From: Mucilaginibacter sp. L196
Lineage (GTDB): Bacteria; Bacteroidota; Bacteroidia; Sphingobacteriales; Sphingobacteriaceae
Direction of reading: 5' to 3'
DNA: 64,000 nucleotides
Assembly (NCBI RefSeq): GCF_009765905.1
Contig: NZ_LMUO01000009.1
Coordinates: 860,255 to 924,254, forward strand
In this document: positions 37,951 to 45,126 of the stretch, piece after piece
How positions within the stretch are numbered: the first letter of the stretch is position 1
How the letters are laid out: every line of letters starts with the position of its first letter
The notes under the pieces: generated by a model
Databases searched by the model: none
Told to the model about the DNA's origin: nothing
The model's input: only the letters and a program-made list of their open reading frames with translations
Made by a program: the position numbers and the translations under genes

Positions 37951-38415
37951 ATGAGCAAGCAAAAAGGAACAACGACAATTACCGTAAATACACCCACGAA
38001 GCCCGAGTTAAAACCGAATTACAAAATTTCAGATGAAGAGTTTTTTGATGTTTTAAAGGCAAATGCTGGCATACTTGCACGAACGGCCCGCGCAATCGAA
38101 AAAAAGTATGGAATTTCTTTTAGTAGACAAGCAGTTGAAGACCGGGCAAAGCGAAGCCCGGATAAATTAAATGAAATTAGAGCCGCGGCGATTGACGACG
38201 CTGAAGAAATTTTAATATCGTTAATGCACACCGGATCAGAAAAAATACGTGCTGATATTGTCAAATTTTATTTAAAAACACAGGGTAAAGGACGTGGCTA
38301 TACTGAAAGAATTGAGCAATATAGCACAGGTGAATTTATGGTTAAAACCGTTTATGTAGAACATATTAGCACTGGTATTCCGCTTGCTGATTCAGAAAAA
38401 GACGTTATCAAATAA
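37951..38415 (+). CDS. Terminase-small-subunit-like DNA-binding protein
   Basis: ATG 37951 is chosen over an in-frame TTG at 37924. The 154 residues have a helix-turn-helix-like middle (GILARTARAIEKKYGISFSR, then QAVEDRAKRSPDKL), followed by EEILISLMHTGSEKIRADIVKFYL, read in parts, and KGRGYTER. This arrangement resembles small terminase subunits, which pick the DNA to be packaged. No large terminase, portal or capsid gene is in the element. Satellites use such a protein to redirect helper-phage packaging, which is the interesting possibility. An ordinary HTH regulator is the alternative. Confidence 0.6.
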   Translation: MSKQKGTTTITVNTPTKPELKPNYKISDEEFFDVLKANAGILARTARAIEKKYGISFSRQAVEDRAKRSPDKLNEIRAAAIDDAEEILISLMHTGSEKIRADIVKFYLKTQGKGRGYTERIEQYSTGEFMVKTVYVEHISTGIPLADSEKDVIK

Positions 38416-38452
38416 TAAAGAATTTTTGTGTTTTTGTTTTTAATTGAGTTGG

Positions 38453-38480
38453 GGCCGTCATTTAATGGCGGCCTTTTTTT
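38453..38480 (+). terminator. Intrinsic terminator after the TerS-like gene
   Basis: GGCCGTCAT at 38453-38461 pairs with ATGGCGGCC at 38465-38473 (one G-U pair, 3-nt loop), followed by seven T. It lies 37 nt after the stop and ends the long plus-strand transcript of the element. Confidence 0.92.
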
Positions 38481-38642
38481 ACTATAAAGACAAATTATTA
38501 GTATTTTTTTTATAAATCTATCGTTGGAATTATAGCTAAATATAAGACGCCTTATTTTAGGTAATGACTTAAATACTGTAATTTAGCAATGTTTAAAATA
38601 TTGTACTATCCTTTTATTGCTGCTCAAATTACGACTTTTAAG

Positions 38643-38757
38643 CACACGCAATATAAACGATGTAGTACGCTGTCATGGCGTAACTGTATCTTTATGCGTG
38701 TGGGGCGTCGTAACCCTGAGTAGCTAAGGATAAATTTAGTTACGCCATATTTTTATT
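38643..38757 (+). ncRNA. Possible structured RNA with interlocking stems
   Basis: In the 361-nt gap before the secreted-protein gene, ATGGCGTAACT at 38675-38685 pairs perfectly with AGTTACGCCAT at 38738-38748, followed by a T-rich run. CACACGCA at 38643-38650 pairs perfectly with TGCGTGTG at 38695-38702. The two stems interlock, so they form a pseudoknot or exclude each other. This looks like an RNA switch, a small RNA or a DNA-level recombination site. It matches no riboswitch I recognise. Confidence 0.4.
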
Positions 38758-38776
38758 ACTCATAAATACGACAACT

Positions 38777-39316
38777 ATGAAAACCTTAACCATTTTAGGA
38801 TTGGTCACTATCCTAAGTCTAACTGGGCACGCCCAACAATTAATAAATCAAAAAGACGCTTTCAGCGGAAAACAAATCAAAGCCGCAACAATCATGTTAG
38901 GGGGGACGTTCAATAACATTGGACAAATGTTTGGATTTGCCGAAACGGATGGAAAAAAATATGTGTCGCTTATATGGATGCCAAGTTTATCCGGGGCTGA
39001 CGTCGGAAATTTTGATTTTAATACAGTCGATATAAAGAAATGCTCGATTTTATTAAAGATGGATAATGACAGTGTTTTCAGATTTAAGGCCGATACAATT
39101 CTTTCCAAAAAAGGTGGCTCAGGTATGGGTGCCGTTTTAAGCATTGGTGCTGAAATTACTGACAACCAGCTTAAATTTTTGATGACAAATAAAATAGATG
39201 TAATTAGATTAGGCTTAACATCTGATTATACGGGAGTGGATGCACCCTTTTTAACAGAGCGGCTTAGAAAGCAAGTTGAAAAATGTGCAGCATTCATGTT
39301 GAATGTGAAAAAGTAA
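38777..39316 (+). CDS. Secreted hypothetical protein, cargo of the element
   Basis: The protein has 179 residues and a clear signal peptide (KTLTILGLVTILSLTGHAQ). The mature part has no domain I recognise; it appears mixed alpha/beta and could be a periplasmic or exported protein. It is the last gene before the right attachment repeat and has its own upstream region with the interlocking stems, so it is probably separately regulated cargo. A large antisense frame over it looks like a shadow. Confidence 0.75.
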   Translation: MKTLTILGLVTILSLTGHAQQLINQKDAFSGKQIKAATIMLGGTFNNIGQMFGFAETDGKKYVSLIWMPSLSGADVGNFDFNTVDIKKCSILLKMDNDSVFRFKADTILSKKGGSGMGAVLSIGAEITDNQLKFLMTNKIDVIRLGLTSDYTGVDAPFLTERLRKQVEKCAAFMLNVKK

Positions 39317-39366
39317 TAATGAAAAGTTAATATTTTGCACCCTTTTTTGCACCCATTTGTAAAAAT

Positions 39367-39405
39367 AAAAGCCTAACTAATTTAAAAACAATTAGTTAGG
39401 CTTTT
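39367..39405. terminator. Bidirectional terminator next to the right attachment site
   Basis: AAAAGCCTAACTAA at 39367-39380 pairs perfectly with TTAGTTAGGCTTTT at 39392-39405. Like the left-end hairpin, on the minus strand it follows directly after a tRNA-end-like sequence (39410-39433), as a tRNA terminator would. Confidence 0.9.
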
Positions 39406-39409
39406 TAAT

Positions 39410-39433
39410 TGTGGAGCCGGAGGGATTTGTATC
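39410..39433 (-). repeat. Right attachment-like repeat (tRNA/tmRNA 3'-end-like)
   Basis: TGTGGAGCCGGAGGGATT and six more bases match the left repeat at 20 of 24 positions. On the minus strand: loop TACAAAT, stem CCCTC, acceptor CGGCTCC, then A. Just outside, GGCTCCG at 39434-39440 can pair with GGAGCCGG in the repeat. The 15-mer TACTCACCACTTTTT at 39495-39509 recurs at 14312-14326. Confidence 0.6.
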
Positions 39434-39711
39434 GGCTCCGTATCGGTTTGATTTTTAATATCTTATGAGGGTTTGAAATTCTAACTCACCGAATTACTCA
39501 CCACTTTTTAATTTACTTTGGTAGCTGCAAACGCTATATCCAAATATACATTTTATTGCTGATATAGTTATTAATTCAGTGCAAGATTTCCGATGATATT
39601 ACGAATTAACAGCGATTAAGAGTAAGTATTTTGATACAACGTAGCCTATCTATTACAAACTTCAATAAAGGAAGTATTATAAATGTTGACAAACCGATAA
39701 ATAAGATAATA

Positions 39712-39775
39712 TTATCGTAAGATAATTTTGTCTTACGATAAAATTATCTTACGTTTGTATGAAACGTAAGATAAT
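39712..39775 (+). promoter_or_regulatory. Promoter with nested palindromes in front of the six-gene defence-like operon
   Basis: TTG at 39728-39730, N19, then TACGTTTG at 39750-39757 fits the Bacteroidota promoter form. Three perfect inverted repeats overlap it: TTATCGTAAGA 39712-39722 with 39731-39741; CGTAAGATAATTTT 39716-39729 with 39740-39753; ATTATCTTACGTTT 39743-39756 with 39762-39775. The last ends one base before the ATG. The core AAGATAAT or its complement occurs at 39703, 39719, 39743 and 39768. This looks like an operator array for a dimeric repressor. The rest of the 459-nt gap from 39317 holds the attachment repeat and no gene. Confidence 0.75.
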
Positions 39776-41023
39776 ATGGCAAAAACACCATTTCCTTTAG
39801 TGCCAACAATAGGCACAATTCCAGAGGGACAGATCATAGGGAGGGAGGATGATATTGTAAAATTACTCCGCTTGCTTCGCGCACAAAGCATTTCAGTAGA
39901 AGAAATGAGACGTATGGGGAAGTCGTTGCTATTGTTAAAGCTTGCCTACTTGTGCAATAAGGGGCTTTTGCCAGATGAATTTAAGAAGGATAATTTCAAA
40001 GCTAAATATTTTTCTTTCCAGGGACAGCAGGATCTCGGCCAGCTCATCAAATTGTTAATGGAAGGTCTTGAGGACTTTAAAGACTGGTACCAGATTGATT
40101 TCAGTAAGACCTATGAATTTGTAAGGGGCATATTCGCCGCGCCGGAAATTTCGGTGGGTGAAGCCAAAATTCATCTGAACTTGCCAGAGTATAAAAAATC
40201 ATGGAAGGATATTTTTTTTAAGACTCTGGAAGATATTTCAACTGCACAGGAGAAGGCAGATGGGCGATTGATCCTGATCTTTGATGAGCTACCCATCATG
40301 TTATGGGAATGGTATAAAGAAGGCAAGCATGAAGAGGCAATGGAACTGCTGGACATTCTACGGGAAAGAAGGCAAGCTCTCGAAAAAAAAGGAATACGGT
40401 TTATTTATTGCGGATCCATTGGCATAAAAGTGGTCCTCAATACTTTTAGAAAGGATTTCAAATATACCGGTGAACCTACAAACGAGATGGTAGAATTCAA
40501 CTTAAATCCATTTTCAGAAGCTGAATCAAATTTTCTTTGTGAATGCTTTATCCTATCGGGTTTCAAAATTATGGAAGAGGGGAAAGCAGAGAGTCTGAAA
40601 CTGGTCTACAACTTAAGTAACGGGCTGCCATTTTATATGTCAACGCTATTTAATTTATTGGCGACCGACTTTAATTATCAGGTAGATGAGGCCACCATAA
40701 GAGAAGCATATCGGCTGATCATTAATGATCCAAGGCATCACAAGGCTTTCAAACAGCTTATTGACAGGCTGGAAATATATTATCCTGACGATAAAAAGGA
40801 CGAAATGATCAAGTTGCTGAATTTAATATCCCGGCAGGATGATTTCATTGACGAAGATTCCTTACATACACAACTCGATATTGACAACAAAGAGTCGTTA
40901 AAAGAAAGCTTATATACGTTGTATGGAGATCATTACCTTGTCAGGGAACTCAGAGAAGGAAAAAGATTTTATTTTTTCAAATATCCAATATTTAAAGAGT
41001 GGTGGAAGATCAACAGAGCATAA
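39776..41023 (+). CDS. P-loop ATPase of the AAA/STAND type, first gene of a putative defence operon
   Basis: The protein has 415 residues. The N-terminal phrase PEGQIIGREDDIVKLLRLL is the entry of AAA/ORC-like ATPases. The Walker A is eroded at its front but keeps RRMGKS (GKS at 48-50); Walker B is LILIFDE with D170 and E171. A later LPFYMSTLFNLL and a winged-helix-like end follow, as in archaeal-type ATPases and STAND regulators. It overlaps the next ATPase gene by 25 nt and is under the palindromic promoter. Likely a sensor or switch subunit working with the second ATPase. The missing first glycines may reduce ATP hydrolysis. Confidence 0.8.
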   Translation: MAKTPFPLVPTIGTIPEGQIIGREDDIVKLLRLLRAQSISVEEMRRMGKSLLLLKLAYLCNKGLLPDEFKKDNFKAKYFSFQGQQDLGQLIKLLMEGLEDFKDWYQIDFSKTYEFVRGIFAAPEISVGEAKIHLNLPEYKKSWKDIFFKTLEDISTAQEKADGRLILIFDELPIMLWEWYKEGKHEEAMELLDILRERRQALEKKGIRFIYCGSIGIKVVLNTFRKDFKYTGEPTNEMVEFNLNPFSEAESNFLCECFILSGFKIMEEGKAESLKLVYNLSNGLPFYMSTLFNLLATDFNYQVDEATIREAYRLIINDPRHHKAFKQLIDRLEIYYPDDKKDEMIKLLNLISRQDDFIDEDSLHTQLDIDNKESLKESLYTLYGDHYLVRELREGKRFYFFKYPIFKEWWKINRA

Positions 41024-43407
41024 ATTCCATATTATCCTTTGGCGCTAAAAGTGTTAGCCCGGATATATTAGAACGATTATTGATCGGCAGAGAGCGTAAT
41101 GCGGAGTACTTGTTCAGATCAATAGAGGGAATTGTCAACAATGGGAATAATCAGCAAATACTGATTATCGGGCAGCGTGGCATGGGTAAAACCCATTTGC
41201 TCCGCATCCTTTATCACCGTTGTCAACCTTTTATCGCAAATAAACAACTGGTTGTCGCCTATTTCGCGGAAGAAGAATACGGTGTCGCCAATTATTTTGA
41301 TTTTTTGATACGTATCCTTTACGCGCTGATTCGCTGGGAAGTAGCGGATAAGAGTCATTTGGAGGAGCAATTAACAGCGCTTCAAGACGTAAGTACAGCA
41401 ACTCAAGTTTCTTTTGCAGAAAAGATCATCGAAGATTACATGGCAGGCAAGCCCCTGTTAATCCTGGCTGAAAATTTCGGCGACATACTTAATGCCATTG
41501 GGTCACAAGAGCAGGGAAAGCTCAGGGCTTGGATGTACAAAAATAACCGCGTTAATATTATTGCTACCAGCCAGTCTATTAGCGATGATTTTGACAGAGA
41601 GGACAGGCCGTTTTATGGTTTTTTTAATTTATATTACCTCAAGTCCCTATCGTTTAAAGATTCGCTAAATTTTCTGAGTTCTCTTGCCGAACTGGATGGT
41701 AGGCTTGACGTTGTTGAGCACTTGAAGCATAAGGGAAGGTCACAGGTTAGAGCGGTTTATGAGCTGGTAAAGGGCAACCACCGCTTATTGGTGACTTTTT
41801 ATGAATTTCTGAAAAGTGATACGCTGGCTAAACTGTCGAACCATTTCATTAAGACGATTAATGACCTTAAACCGTATTATGAGACCTTTATCCGCTATCT
41901 TCCGCCGCAACAGCAGAAGATTGTCCGCTATATTGCCCTATCCAGAAGGCCGCAGCAAGGAACCTCTATCTCTAAAAACTGCTTTATTGAACAAGCCTCG
42001 CTAAGTAAACAATTGAGCGAGCTGATTCGCAAAAAGTTAATAGAGCCCATAACCGATCAGACGGATAAAAGGAATAAGTTATATGACATTAATGAACCTT
42101 TGCTGCGCATCAGTATTGAGGTTGGGGAGCACAAGGAAGGTATTACTGCACTATTTGTTGACTTTCTGGCGATTTATTACGATGAAAATGAACTGACCAA
42201 TAAAATATTAAAGTTCACAGACTTGTTAAATAATTGCCAAAATCTGTCAGAGAAAAAAGAATTTCAATATGAGATACTAGCTATTGAAAAGGCGCTGAAA
42301 TTAAAAAAATCTACAGGTGTACAGATTATAGATACCAGTACGATACTCAAGAAGATAAACAAACTGATTGATCAGGACAAATGCCAAGAGGCTCAGGCAT
42401 TGCTTGTTCGGGAAAAGGAAAATATAGCTAAAGGGGAATATGACGATCTGTTACTACGACTTTATTTTCTGAATGATCAGTTTCAGGAAGGTGTAGAGTT
42501 ATTTTTAAAATTGGACAAAACGTATATTCAAAAAAATCACCTTTATATACATGGCGCCTACGGTCTGTTTCGGTTGGCAAAACTCAAAAAGGATGAAGAG
42601 TTATGTTCGTTGAGCGTTGCGAATTATGAAAAGGCTATGAAAAATAATGATAATCCTGAGTTTGTTTTTTCCGGATTGGCTCACTCACTTGCTTTTTTAG
42701 CAGATTTAAAAGACGACGACACCTATTATTATCGGAGCTTCAAACTGATACAAAAAGCAATCGAACTGGCACCCACTCATAAAAACTACCTGATCGATCT
42801 GGCACAATGGGAGATCGCACTGGCTATGAAAAATAAGGATCGTGAATTAGCCGACAAAGGTTTCGCTCATCTGGAACTAGCTTCTGCTTATGATCAGGAT
42901 AATAATAAAAGACTCTATGGGATTTGGGGGGGCGCATTATCATTCGCCAGTGTTTATTTTCAGGATACACATTTTAATATCAAAGTTTTCCTGGAAAAGT
43001 TCGGCCAGCTGACACTGCAGCAAAGATTGGCAATCTGGAAAGCATTCTCTACACTGCATCATTTTTATTTGTTTGATCAGCTCTATGCTCTTTTACAATC
43101 AGATATGCAGTCTTACGTTGGGGAATTGAATGAAAATATGGTAGAATGGATCACCCATATCCTGACCTACAAGAAAATAAAACTGCAGCATGAGGACCTA
43201 GCCTTTTTACGGAATGCTACTGCGGAAATGATGGGCAGTATTCCGGAGCTACGGATTACCCAATTGTATATCAATACATTTGAGCAATATGTGCTTAATG
43301 GTAATAAAAACGCAATTTATGAACTGCCAAAGGAACAACGATTGTTTTTTGAAAAATACATTTTGGGTTACGGTGAGATTTTGAACGAAAACACCGTCCA
43401 ACGCTAA
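40999..43407 (+). CDS. Large AAA/ORC-like ATPase with C-terminal helical (TPR-like) repeats
   Basis: The protein has 802 residues. LLIGRERNAEYLFRSI leads into a full Walker A, GQRGMGKTHLL (GKT 63-65), and a Walker B-like PLLILAENFGDIL. A winged helix follows near residues 300-370 (SRRPQQGTSISKNCFIEQAS in part). Residues about 450-780 are helical repeats of TPR-like form, which suggests a ligand- or partner-sensing arm. Start overlaps the previous gene by 25 nt. Such two-ATPase pairs resemble STAND-type defence sensors. I do not recognise a named system. Confidence 0.85.
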   Translation: MVEDQQSINSILSFGAKSVSPDILERLLIGRERNAEYLFRSIEGIVNNGNNQQILIIGQRGMGKTHLLRILYHRCQPFIANKQLVVAYFAEEEYGVANYFDFLIRILYALIRWEVADKSHLEEQLTALQDVSTATQVSFAEKIIEDYMAGKPLLILAENFGDILNAIGSQEQGKLRAWMYKNNRVNIIATSQSISDDFDREDRPFYGFFNLYYLKSLSFKDSLNFLSSLAELDGRLDVVEHLKHKGRSQVRAVYELVKGNHRLLVTFYEFLKSDTLAKLSNHFIKTINDLKPYYETFIRYLPPQQQKIVRYIALSRRPQQGTSISKNCFIEQASLSKQLSELIRKKLIEPITDQTDKRNKLYDINEPLLRISIEVGEHKEGITALFVDFLAIYYDENELTNKILKFTDLLNNCQNLSEKKEFQYEILAIEKALKLKKSTGVQIIDTSTILKKINKLIDQDKCQEAQALLVREKENIAKGEYDDLLLRLYFLNDQFQEGVELFLKLDKTYIQKNHLYIHGAYGLFRLAKLKKDEELCSLSVANYEKAMKNNDNPEFVFSGLAHSLAFLADLKDDDTYYYRSFKLIQKAIELAPTHKNYLIDLAQWEIALAMKNKDRELADKGFAHLELASAYDQDNNKRLYGIWGGALSFASVYFQDTHFNIKVFLEKFGQLTLQQRLAIWKAFSTLHHFYLFDQLYALLQSDMQSYVGELNENMVEWITHILTYKKIKLQHEDLAFLRNATAEMMGSIPELRITQLYINTFEQYVLNGNKNAIYELPKEQRLFFEKYILGYGEILNENTVQR

Positions 43408-43417
43408 ATGGAGCAAG

Positions 43418-43687
43418 ATGGAATCAGCAGAAGCCAAGGTGCCTCGCAAAACATGGTGGCAAAGTATTATAATCTTTTTACTTTGGCTGCTACGGAAACT
43501 TGTGGATGGTCACTTGTTGCCCTTACAAATCATGGGTAAGAAATTAGGCTACATCATTGTTGATGTGTTGGAAGACAAACTGATTATTAGAACCTTTCTG
43601 TTCCTCACCAATGATGGCACACCGGAGGGGCGCAAACTTGCCCAAATTACAAAATTGAAAAATTGGATAAGTAATATTTGGATATAG
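43418..43687 (+). CDS. Small membrane-anchored protein
   Basis: The protein has 89 residues with one membrane helix near residues 14-30 (WWQSIIIFLLWLLRKLV) and a C-terminal soluble part. It lies 10 nt after the ATPase gene and overlaps or abuts the next small gene. No family recognised. In a defence-like operon a small membrane protein could be a toxin-like effector or an anchor for the ATPases; that is inference only. Confidence 0.65.
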   Translation: MESAEAKVPRKTWWQSIIIFLLWLLRKLVDGHLLPLQIMGKKLGYIIVDVLEDKLIIRTFLFLTNDGTPEGRKLAQITKLKNWISNIWI

Positions 43688-43692
43688 ATACT

Positions 43693-43881
43693 ATGACTGG
43701 CTTCATTAGTCTTGCAATAGCTGATAATCCTACTTTGGTGCAATTGTTCACAGAAGCCGGTTGCGAAGACTTGCTGGACTTGAAGGGGTTAAGCCCAATT
43801 TTACAAACTGATGTGAAAGTAAAAAATGCCGAAGCGCTATTACGTTATTTTGAAAACAGCCCCATCATGCAAAGAAGATAA
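43693..43881 (+). CDS. Small hypothetical protein
   Basis: ATG 43693 gives 62 residues; a TTG at 43678 would overlap the previous gene by 10 nt and add five. The sequence (EAGCEDLLDLKGLSPILQTD, AEALLRYFENSP) looks like a compact helical domain, possibly a death-fold- or SAM-like adaptor, but no family is assigned. The 93-nt gap after it contains no clear gene. Part of the same plus-strand run. Confidence 0.55.
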   Translation: MTGFISLAIADNPTLVQLFTEAGCEDLLDLKGLSPILQTDVKVKNAEALLRYFENSPIMQRR

Positions 43882-43974
43882 TCTTAATTTTATAAACCTT
43901 ATCTTGAGTTAGATTTATAATTCGAATGCTTCCTGCCGGGTGTATATTTACATATTATCTAAACTCTTTTCTCA

Positions 43975-45126
43975 ATGGATATAATAGCCCGCATTAAACC
44001 ACTTTATGATGATCTGATAACCATAGGTTTTCCGGCTTTGATGGAAGATAATGAGTTTATTCGGATCGCCAACGACACCGGCTTTACCAATGAATATGCG
44101 GAATCTGTAAATGAAGTCACCGCCAAACAACAAACAAACTGGCTTGGGTTAATTGATGGGATTTCTTATCAGGATGTTTTGGCTGTTTTTTTAAACCGGC
44201 TTTACAGTGAAGATCCGACCCAGTTGCTAGATCTGTTGACACCGGCAATTTGTAAATGTATTGGCTTTACCTATTTTATCACCGCGATTAACGATTTAAA
44301 ACGGGATCTCCAGCTTTTGGGAGCCAGCAAAGAACAGTTAGATAGTATCATGGCCTCGTGGAACGAGGTTTCCAAAAACTATTACAAAAAGGTTACAGTT
44401 TTAAAAAGTCTCCTTACGTCCAGGGCAACCGGTGGTGATGGAAACGAGGAATATTTCCAGGTTATCCGCAAAGACTTGTTGGCCCACCCGAAGCTAAAGG
44501 CGCTTGTCCCGGAATACATTCAAAAAAGCAATAACTTATATGAGTATTGGCAATTTATTAAACATCACCTGCCATCTTACGCAGAGCGTCGCTTTTTCAT
44601 TAAAGAAACTTTTGAGGCCCTGGTTGAAGCTTCTTTGGAATTAAACGGTCATTCGCCACATGAAACCCATGTCAATGAGGTTGTCCAAACCGTTAACGAG
44701 CGATATATTTCGGAAACTTGGAATAAGGCTTTGCAGCGGATGCAGGACGATCCCGAAGCGGCTATCACCTCTGCAAGGGCATTAGTTGAAGTTGTTTGCA
44801 AGCATATTCTTGACTCGCAAAACCAGGTTTATGATGATGGTCTGGAACTACCAAAATTGTATAAACAAGCGGCAGGCATATTAAATCTTGCGCCTGATCA
44901 GCACACTGAAGCCGTATTTAAACAAATACTTGGCGGCTGTCAAACGGTGGTTGAAGGGCTTGGCGCGCTTAGAAATAAATTGGGAGATGCTCATGGGAAA
45001 AGCAAAAACAAAGTGAAGCCCTCGGCGCGGCATGCGGCACTGGCCGTGAACCTTGCCGGATCTATGTGCAGTTTCTTGTTACAGACTTACGACTTTTCAC
45101 AGGAATCGAGACCCGAAACAAAATGA
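43975..45126 (+). CDS. Abi_C / HEPN-like abortive-infection protein
   Basis: The protein has 383 residues. The C-terminal part, from about residue 245, resembles the Abortive infection C-terminal domain: ITSARALVEVVCKHILD, LPKLYKQAAGILNL, and LGALRNKLGDAHGKS. R333 and H340 form an RX6H pair of HEPN ribonucleases, so it is likely an RNA-cutting effector. The N-terminal 240 residues are helical and unassigned. Its stop overlaps the next gene's start (ATGA at 45123-45126), so the nuclease is translationally coupled. Confidence 0.85.
   Translation: MDIIARIKPLYDDLITIGFPALMEDNEFIRIANDTGFTNEYAESVNEVTAKQQTNWLGLIDGISYQDVLAVFLNRLYSEDPTQLLDLLTPAICKCIGFTYFITAINDLKRDLQLLGASKEQLDSIMASWNEVSKNYYKKVTVLKSLLTSRATGGDGNEEYFQVIRKDLLAHPKLKALVPEYIQKSNNLYEYWQFIKHHLPSYAERRFFIKETFEALVEASLELNGHSPHETHVNEVVQTVNERYISETWNKALQRMQDDPEAAITSARALVEVVCKHILDSQNQVYDDGLELPKLYKQAAGILNLAPDQHTEAVFKQILGGCQTVVEGLGALRNKLGDAHGKSKNKVKPSARHAALAVNLAGSMCSFLLQTYDFSQESRPETK

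Larger units (their letters stand above)
32551..39433 (+). mobile_element. Integrated element of about 6.9 kb with tyrosine integrase and phage-satellite-like gene set
   Basis: Bounded by imperfect direct repeats (32551-32574 and 39410-39433), each next to a hairpin terminator. Contents in order: tyrosine recombinase, unknown protein, excisionase-like HTH protein, VRR-NUC nuclease, unknown protein, small basic ORF, unknown protein, terminase-small-subunit-like protein, a structured noncoding stretch, and a secreted protein. All genes are on the plus strand and distinctly more AT-rich than the flanks. There are no conjugation, capsid or tail genes. The size, order and a lone TerS-like gene recall phage-inducible islands or satellites, which is an inference. 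Transposons and ICEs fit less well. Confidence 0.7.

Noticed and set aside
38848..39165. Minus-strand 105-codon frame over the secreted cargo gene
   Set aside because: The plus-strand gene has a good signal peptide; the antisense frame has no start context.
39700..39775. CRISPR-like repeat array before the defence operon
   Set aside because: The repeated units overlap as palindromes and there are no regular spacers.
45066..45122. Upstream ATG for the nuclease gene
   Set aside because: It would overlap the HEPN-like gene by 61 nt; the ATGA overlap at 45123 is the usual coupled start.
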